A stretch of 25,859 nt of DNA from Peptoniphilus sp034090345 (GTDB lineage: Bacteria > Bacillota > Clostridia > Tissierellales > Peptoniphilaceae). Shown here in pieces: positions 20,621 to 25,859 of this stretch; position 1 is the first letter of the stretch, and each line of letters starts with the position of its first letter. Location of the stretch: positions 1 through 25,859 of the forward strand of contig NZ_JAXDSS010000092.1 in the NCBI RefSeq assembly GCF_034090345.1. Direction: 5' to 3'. Both the position numbers and the translations under genes were made by a program. The notes under the pieces were generated by a model. That model saw only the letters and a list, made by a program, of their open reading frames with translations. It was not told the origin of the DNA and made no database searches.

Positions 20621-22381
20621 ATGAGTAATTATTCATTAAATCCATATTTTAAACATATGCAAGCAATTGGTAACCCTTTAAAAGCGGCTAACCAAGAAAA
20701 TTTTGACCTTGTAAGACAAGTTGAAATTGAAATTCAAAATGCTATCCAAACTGCTCAAGCTGCCGGAAAACCGGATGATAAAATAAATGAAAAGGGAGAA
20801 TGGACAGCGCTTCAAAGACTTGCAGAATTAGTTGACGAAGGAACTTGGTGTCCGTTAAACTCGCTATTTGATCCGGCTGACAACGATACTGGTTCAACAG
20901 GTATAATCAAAGGACTTGGACGTATAAATGGGAAATGGGCTATGATAATAGCTTCAGATAACAAGAAACTAGCAGGAGCTTGGGTACCACATCAAGCAGA
21001 AAATCTTGTCAGAGCATCTGATACAGCCAAGAGACTTAGAGTGCCTCTAGTATATGTATTAAACTGCTCAGGTGTAAAACTTGACGTTCAAGAACAAGTA
21101 TATCCAAATAGAATTGGTGGAGGTACTCCATTTTATAGAAATGCTGAACTTAATCAATTGGGAATACCTGTAATAGTAGGTATTTATGGAACTAACCCGG
21201 CAGGTGGCGGATATCACTCTATATCCCCTACAATCCTTATAGCTCACAAAGATGCCAACATGGCGGTTGGTGGAGCCGGGATCCTTGGCGGTATGAATCC
21301 TAAGGGATATATAGATGAAGAAAGTGCAAACCAAATTGCAGATGCAACAACTAATGCAAAGAAAGTTGCTCCTCCGGGATCTGTTGGAGTTCACTTTGCT
21401 CAAACAGGTTTCTTCAGAGAAGTATATGTTGAAGAAGAAGGCGTACTTGAAGGAATTAAAAAATATGTAGATATGCTTCCGTCATATGACCCGGAATTCT
21501 TCAGAGTAGATGATCCTAAGAATCCGGCATTTGATGTAAATGATCTATATTCAATAGTTCCGATGAACCCTAAAAAAGTTTATGACATTTACGACGTAAT
21601 CGCCAGACTTGTAGATGGTTCAGAATTTATGGAATATAAGAAGAGCTATGGTCCTGAAATGGTAACAGGTGTTGCAAAAATAGCCGGTCTTCCAGTGGGT
21701 ATTGTTGCAAATGCTCAAGGGTTCCTTATGAACTATCCGGAATACAAAGAAAAAGCTATTGGAATTGGAGGTAAGTTATATAGACAAGGTCTTATAAAGA
21801 TGAATGAATTTGTAACACTTTGTTCTAGAGATAAACTTCCTATTATCTGGATTCAAGATACATCGGGAATTGATGTAGGTGATGATGCAGAAAGGGCTGA
21901 ATTACTAGGTCTTGGACAATCATTAATCTACTCAATCCAAAATTCTGAAATTCCGCAAATGGAAATCACTTTGAGAAAAGGTACAGCAGCAGCTCACTAT
22001 GTACTAGGGGGTCCACAAGGAAATTCAACAAATGCATTCTCAATAGGAACAGCAGCTACAGAAATCAATGTAATGACTGGAGAAACAGCAGCAGTAGCTA
22101 TGTACTCAAGACGTCTTGCTAAAGACAAGAAAGCGGGAAAAGATCTTCAGCCAACAATTGACAAAATGAATGCTTTAATTGAAGATTACAATACAAAATC
22201 AAGACCAGCATTCTGTGCAAAGACAGGAATGGTTGATGAAATTGTAAACTTGAATGCAATCAGAAATTACATGATTGCTTTCACGGAAGCATCTTATCAA
22301 AACCCTGAGCATGTGTGCCCTGTTCATCAAATGCTTCTTCCAAGAATCATTAGAGATTTCGATAATCTTTATAGGAAGTAA
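20621..22381 (+). CDS. gcdA: Glutaconyl-CoA decarboxylase alpha subunit (carboxyltransferase)
   Basis: A 586-residue soluble carboxyltransferase that moves the gamma-carboxyl of glutaconyl-CoA to biotin on GcdC, giving crotonyl-CoA. It has the two-half crotonase-like fold of acyl-CoA carboxyltransferases: half one with GSTGIIKGLGRINGKWAMIIASDN (about 90-113) and a later GGTPFYRNAELNQLGIPVIVGI and GTNPAGGGYHS; half two with GVAKIAGLPVGIVANAQG (about 349-366) and PIIWIQDTSGIDVGDDAE (about 407-424). Length is as expected for GcdA (about 587). It is the last gene of the first transcription unit; a terminator follows. It lies apart from gcdDCB, with gctAB between. Confidence 0.96.
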   Translation: MSNYSLNPYFKHMQAIGNPLKAANQENFDLVRQVEIEIQNAIQTAQAAGKPDDKINEKGEWTALQRLAELVDEGTWCPLNSLFDPADNDTGSTGIIKGLGRINGKWAMIIASDNKKLAGAWVPHQAENLVRASDTAKRLRVPLVYVLNCSGVKLDVQEQVYPNRIGGGTPFYRNAELNQLGIPVIVGIYGTNPAGGGYHSISPTILIAHKDANMAVGGAGILGGMNPKGYIDEESANQIADATTNAKKVAPPGSVGVHFAQTGFFREVYVEEEGVLEGIKKYVDMLPSYDPEFFRVDDPKNPAFDVNDLYSIVPMNPKKVYDIYDVIARLVDGSEFMEYKKSYGPEMVTGVAKIAGLPVGIVANAQGFLMNYPEYKEKAIGIGGKLYRQGLIKMNEFVTLCSRDKLPIIWIQDTSGIDVGDDAERAELLGLGQSLIYSIQNSEIPQMEITLRKGTAAAHYVLGGPQGNSTNAFSIGTAATEINVMTGETAAVAMYSRRLAKDKKAGKDLQPTIDKMNALIEDYNTKSRPAFCAKTGMVDEIVNLNAIRNYMIAFTEASYQNPEHVCPVHQMLLPRIIRDFDNLYRK

Positions 22382-22388
22382 TTAATAG

Positions 22389-22411
22389 GCAGGCTGCAAA
22401 GCCTGCTTTTT
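22389..22411 (+). terminator. Terminator of the gcd/gct operon
   Basis: GCAGGCT (22389-22395) pairs with AGCCTGC (22400-22406) around a GCAA (GNRA) tetraloop, followed by T5. It lies eight bases after the gcdA stop. Confidence 0.92.
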
Positions 22412-22426
22412 ACATACTTGGTGTTT

Positions 22427-22455
22427 TTGACATAAAGTTTGCTAAGTAGTACAAT
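22427..22455 (+). promoter_or_regulatory. SigA-type promoter of hgdCAB
   Basis: TTGACA (22427-22432), a 17-bp spacer and TACAAT (22450-22455) lie 54 bases before hgdC. The dehydratase genes therefore have their own start of transcription. Confidence 0.88.
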
Positions 22456-22509
22456 TATGTTTAACAAATATAAATTTAATATAATTAATTTAAGTATGGA
22501 AGGGAAAGT

Positions 22510-23331
22510 ATGACAGAATCTATTTACACAATGGGGATAGACATTGGTTCTACCGCAACAAAGGGTGTAATTTTAAAAAATGGTAGGGAAATAATCGCTA
22601 AGACTGTTATAGATGTTGGGGCAGGAACAAGCGGACCTAAGAGAGCAATTAAGAATGTATTAGAAGCGGCTAATATGACAAGAGATGACATACAATTTGT
22701 AATGGCAACCGGATATGGTAGAAATGCGCTTGAGGAAGCAGATTTCCAAATGTCTGAGTTATCTTGTCATGCAAAGGGGGCTTATTTCTTATTTCCAAGA
22801 GTTCACACTATTATAGACATAGGAGGACAAGATGCCAAGGCGCTTAAAATAGGAGATGGAGGAGTTCTAGATAACTTTGTTATGAATGACAAGTGTGCCG
22901 CAGGAACAGGAAGATTCTTAGATGTAATAGCAAAAGTTCTGGAAGTAAATGTATCCCAACTTGAAGAACTTGACGAGAAGAGTGAAAAAGATATCGCAAT
23001 TTCATCAACTTGTACAGTTTTTGCAGAATCAGAGGTAATTTCTCAACTGGCACAGGGAACTAAGATTGAAGACATAATAAAGGGGATACACGTTGCAATA
23101 GCAAGTCGTGTAGGTTCTTTAGCTAAACGTGTAGGAATTCAAGATGATGTTGTAATGACAGGCGGTGTGGCACTGAATAAAGGTATGGTAAGAGCACTTG
23201 AAAGAAATATCGGTCATAAGATTAATACTTCTGAGCTATGTCAATTAAATGGTGCTCTAGGAGCAGCATTGTTTGGATATCAAAAATACCAAAATAATTT
23301 AAAGAAGCAACAGAGAGACGCTAATAAATAA
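22510..23331 (+). CDS. hgdC: 2-hydroxyglutaryl-CoA dehydratase activator (component A)
   Basis: A 273-residue homodimeric Fe-S ATPase of the ASKHA fold (BcrA/BadF family). It uses ATP to push one low-potential electron into HgdAB. Seen: the phosphate-1 loop MGIDIGSTATKGVIL (8-22), IIDIGGQDAKALKI (101-114), NDKCAAGTGRF with Cys129 and SSTCTVFAESE with Cys168, the two cysteines per monomer that bind the shared [4Fe-4S] cluster, and VMTGGVALNKG near 216-226. Length matches the Acidaminococcus protein (about 260) plus a short charged tail. AGGGAAAG precedes ATG. It heads the hgdCAB unit. The enzyme is very oxygen-sensitive, which fits a strict anaerobe. Confidence 0.97.
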   Translation: MTESIYTMGIDIGSTATKGVILKNGREIIAKTVIDVGAGTSGPKRAIKNVLEAANMTRDDIQFVMATGYGRNALEEADFQMSELSCHAKGAYFLFPRVHTIIDIGGQDAKALKIGDGGVLDNFVMNDKCAAGTGRFLDVIAKVLEVNVSQLEELDEKSEKDIAISSTCTVFAESEVISQLAQGTKIEDIIKGIHVAIASRVGSLAKRVGIQDDVVMTGGVALNKGMVRALERNIGHKINTSELCQLNGALGAALFGYQKYQNNLKKQQRDANK

Positions 23332-23358
23332 CAAAAGCCTTTTTTTGGAGGAGGAATT

Positions 23359-24687
23359 ATGGCTAAAAAAGTTTTAGAAAAAATACCGGGAATCAAACCA
23401 AGACCGGTTGAAGGACACAAACCGGCAGCAGCAGTACTTAGAGGCGTGGTAGACGCCGTTTATGGAGATGCATGGGATGCAAAGCAAAGAGGAGAACTGG
23501 TAGGATGGAGTTCATCTAAGTTCCCAATTGAACTTGCAAAAGCATTTGATTTACAAGTTGTATATCCGGAAAACCATGCAGCTACAACAGCAGCAAAGAA
23601 AGATGGACTTAGATTGTGTAATGCAGCAGAGGATATGGGGTATGATAATGATATTTGCGGATATGCAAGAATATCTTTAGCATTTGCGGCAGGGGAACCT
23701 ACTGATTCAAGAAAGATGCCTCAACCTGACTTCGTACTTTGCTGTAACAATATCTGTAACATGATGACAAAATGGTATGAAAATATTGCAAGAATTCACA
23801 ACATACCTATGATAATGGTAGACTTTCCATTCCAAAATACAAAAGAAGTATCTGAAGAAAAAATTGACTACATGGTAGGACAATTTGAACATGCTATAAA
23901 ACAACTTGAAGAATTAACAGGTAAAAAATTCGACCAAAAGAAATTTGAAGAAGCTTGTAACATAGCTAACAGAACAGCTGCAGCTTGGTTGAAAGCTTGT
24001 TCATACATGGCGTATAAACCATCTCCACTAAGTGGATTTGACCTATTTAATCACATGGCAGATATCGTAGCTGCAAGATGTGATGTAAGAGCTGCTGAAG
24101 GTTTTGAACTTTTATCAGAAGAATTTGAACAATCAGTAAGAGAAGGTACTTCAACTTGGGAATACCCGGAAGAACACAGAATACTATTCGAAGGAATTCC
24201 TTGTTGGCCAGCACTTAGACCATTATTTGAACCACTAAAGAATGCAGGAGTTAATGTAACAGCAGTTGTTTATGCGCCGGCATTTGGATTCCAATACAAC
24301 GGAATCAGAGAAATGGCAGCAGCTTACTCAAAGGCACCATGTTCAGTATGTATAGAAGATGGAGTTGAGTGGAGAGAAACAATGGCTAAAGAAAACGGAA
24401 TCAGTGGAGCTCTTGTAAACTATAACAGATCATGTAAACCTTGGTCAGGAGCAATGCCTGAAATCGAAAGACGTTGGAAAGAAGATTTAGATATTCCGGT
24501 AGTTCACTTCGATGGAGACCAAGCTGACGAAAGAAACTTCTCTGAAGAACAATATAAGACAAGAGTTCAAGGTCTTGTTGAAATAATGGACGAAAGAAAA
24601 GAAGAAAGAGAAGCTAAAGGTGAAGAAGTTTATACAAACTTTGAAAACACTAAAGAGACTGACTGGTCAAAGCCAACTATTGATTGA
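23359..24687 (+). CDS. hgdA: 2-hydroxyglutaryl-CoA dehydratase subunit A
   Basis: A 442-residue alpha subunit of component D, which removes water from (R)-2-hydroxyglutaryl-CoA by a ketyl-radical route. Seen: cysteines at 87, 100, 128, 129 and 133 (VLCCNNICNM), and later PCSVCIEDGVEW and YNRSCKPWSG, the residues expected around its [4Fe-4S] cluster. The N-terminal WSSSKFPIELAKAFDLQVVYPENHAA block is typical of the HgdB/BadD family. It is shorter than my memory of the Acidaminococcus subunit (about 477). GGAGGAGG precedes ATG. Its stop overlaps the hgdB ribosome binding site. It lies 27 bp after hgdC. Confidence 0.95.
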   Translation: MAKKVLEKIPGIKPRPVEGHKPAAAVLRGVVDAVYGDAWDAKQRGELVGWSSSKFPIELAKAFDLQVVYPENHAATTAAKKDGLRLCNAAEDMGYDNDICGYARISLAFAAGEPTDSRKMPQPDFVLCCNNICNMMTKWYENIARIHNIPMIMVDFPFQNTKEVSEEKIDYMVGQFEHAIKQLEELTGKKFDQKKFEEACNIANRTAAAWLKACSYMAYKPSPLSGFDLFNHMADIVAARCDVRAAEGFELLSEEFEQSVREGTSTWEYPEEHRILFEGIPCWPALRPLFEPLKNAGVNVTAVVYAPAFGFQYNGIREMAAAYSKAPCSVCIEDGVEWRETMAKENGISGALVNYNRSCKPWSGAMPEIERRWKEDLDIPVVHFDGDQADERNFSEEQYKTRVQGLVEIMDERKEEREAKGEEVYTNFENTKETDWSKPTID

Positions 24688-24695
24688 GGTGTAGC

Positions 24696-25841
24696 ATGGA
24701 AATTAGAGAAATATTAGATAAATTAACACATATCGCAAATAATCAAAGAGAGCAAATAGACAAATATCTTGCAGAAGGTAAAAAAGTAGTGGGTATATTC
24801 CCATATTATGCACCTGAAGAGATAGCTCATGCAGGTGGATTAGTTCCAATAGGAATTTGGGGTGGACAAGGTCCAATTGATAAAGCTAAAAATTATTTCC
24901 CAACTTTCTACTATTCATTGGCATTAAGATGTTTAGAAATGGCTTTAGATGGAACACTTGATGGACTTAGTGCATCAATGGTAACAACACTTGACGATAC
25001 ATTAAGACCATTCTCACAAAACTATAAAGTATCTGCCGGCAGAAAAATACCTATGGTATTCTTAAACCACGGACAACATAGAAAAGAAGAATTTGGCAAG
25101 ATCTATAATGCAAAGATTTTTGATAAAGCAAGAAAAGAACTTGAAAAGATCTGTGGAGTAGAAATTCCGGATGAAAACTTTGCTAAGACTTTTGAAATTT
25201 ATAATGAAAACAGAGCATTGAAGAGAGAATTTATAAAATTAGCAGCAGACCACAGACAAACTGTAAAAGCTTCTGAAAGATGCCTTGTACTTAAAGCATC
25301 ATGGCATATGTTAAAAGAAGAACACAATGAACTTCTTAGAGAATTAAATGCTAAACTTAGAGAACTTCCGGTAGAAGAATGGGATGGACCAAGAGTAGTT
25401 ACAAGTGGTGTTATCACTGATAATGAAGGTTTATTAAAAGTATTCGATGACTATAAGATAAATATAGTAGCAGATGACGTTGCAAGTGAATCAAGAGGAT
25501 TTAGAATTGATGTAGATACATCAATCTCAGACCCAATGATGGCACTTTCAGATCAATTTGCAAGAATGGACGAAGATCCAATTCTTTATGATCCGGATAT
25601 CTGGAAGAGACCGAAGTTTGTAGTTAAACTTGCAGAAGATAACGATGCAGATGGATGCCTGCTTTTCATGATGAACTTTAATGATACGGAAGAAATGGAA
25701 TATCCATCACTTAAACAAGCTTATGAGGCAGCCGGTATACCTCTTATCAAAATGGGATATGACCAACAAATGTCTGACTTCGGACAAGTTAAAACTCAAC
25801 TTGAAACATTCAACGAAATGGTTCAACTTAACAGAATGTAA
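24696..25841 (+). CDS. hgdB: 2-hydroxyglutaryl-CoA dehydratase subunit B
   Basis: A 381-residue beta subunit of component D, same family as HgdA. Seen: KKVVGIFPYYAPEEIAHAGGLVPIGIWGG near residues 27-55; KIPMVFLNHGQ; GVITDNEGLLKVFDDYKINIVADDVASESRGFRIDV (about 235-270), the expected central block; DADGCLLFMMNFND; and a C-terminal AAGIPLIKMGYDQQMSDFGQVKTQLETF. I chose ATG 24696 (MEIREI) because GAGG at 24686-24689, overlapping the hgdA stop, is the ribosome binding site. A TTG at 24684 lies upstream of it. The length matches the known subunit (about 379). The window ends 18 bases after the stop. Confidence 0.95.
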   Translation: MEIREILDKLTHIANNQREQIDKYLAEGKKVVGIFPYYAPEEIAHAGGLVPIGIWGGQGPIDKAKNYFPTFYYSLALRCLEMALDGTLDGLSASMVTTLDDTLRPFSQNYKVSAGRKIPMVFLNHGQHRKEEFGKIYNAKIFDKARKELEKICGVEIPDENFAKTFEIYNENRALKREFIKLAADHRQTVKASERCLVLKASWHMLKEEHNELLRELNAKLRELPVEEWDGPRVVTSGVITDNEGLLKVFDDYKINIVADDVASESRGFRIDVDTSISDPMMALSDQFARMDEDPILYDPDIWKRPKFVVKLAEDNDADGCLLFMMNFNDTEEMEYPSLKQAYEAAGIPLIKMGYDQQMSDFGQVKTQLETFNEMVQLNRM

Positions 25842-25859
25842 TATGATGAAAGACTTCTC

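Noticed and set aside
1..25859. CRISPR array, prophage, toxin-antitoxin or defence island
   Set aside because: No regularly spaced repeats and no cas, phage, toxin or nuclease genes were found on either strand. The mobile content is limited to decayed IS and intron-like pieces.

Overview
The window comes from a low-GC, Gram-positive-type anaerobe. It has strong AGGAGG ribosome binding sites, TTG and GTG starts, an SLH-domain surface protein and intrinsic terminators with U-tracts. It carries almost the complete gene set for glutamate fermentation by the hydroxyglutarate pathway, known from Acidaminococcus, Clostridium symbiosum, Peptoniphilus and relatives. A member of the Peptoniphilaceae (Peptoniphilus-like anaerobic cocci) is the best guess. 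That placement is inferred from gene content, not from a search.

Layout. Positions 1-320 are the end of an rRNA locus: a partial 5S gene, then a second complete 5S, each with its own terminator. Positions 330-1750 are an insertion-sequence graveyard with a decayed IS630-type transposase, a frameshifted DDE integrase-type transposase (IS481/IS3-like) and a long palindrome. murI (minus strand) and the sodium/glutamate symporter gltS follow. Positions 4430-5770 are a second debris zone: a gene-free stretch that looks like the 5' part of a group II intron, abutting a second decayed copy of the same IS630 element. Positions 5839-9538 carry a small membrane protein, a thioredoxin-like protein, an SLC13/MatC-type permease, a nitroreductase and a membrane protein of unknown function. 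Positions 9600-16608 concern the cell surface: a stop-interrupted micro-ORF, a stalk-domain lipoprotein, a short leader with a strong promoter, thirteen CAAA units and a terminator, a large SLH protein cut by an in-frame TAG, and a convergent pair of a stalk-domain exported protein and a DUF1858 redox protein.

From 16700 to the end lies the catabolic locus: gcdD-gcdC-gcdB-gctA-gctB-gcdA, a terminator, a new promoter, then hgdC-hgdA-hgdB. GctAB activates 2-hydroxyglutarate to its CoA thioester. HgdC, an ATP-driven Fe-S activator, injects an electron into HgdAB, which dehydrates 2-hydroxyglutaryl-CoA to glutaconyl-CoA. GcdABCD decarboxylates this to crotonyl-CoA while pumping Na+. GltS would import glutamate with Na+ and MurI would make D-glutamate for the wall, so uptake, wall synthesis and energy metabolism around glutamate sit within 25 kb. 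Glutamate dehydrogenase, 2-hydroxyglutarate dehydrogenase and the crotonyl-CoA branch are not in the window.

The catabolic operon itself is a known system. The less ordinary items are the CAAA-repeat leader with its terminator ahead of the SLH gene, the in-frame TAG that splits that gene, the interrupted micro-ORF at 9651, and the paired IS630 relics, which both have Gly where the first catalytic Asp should be.
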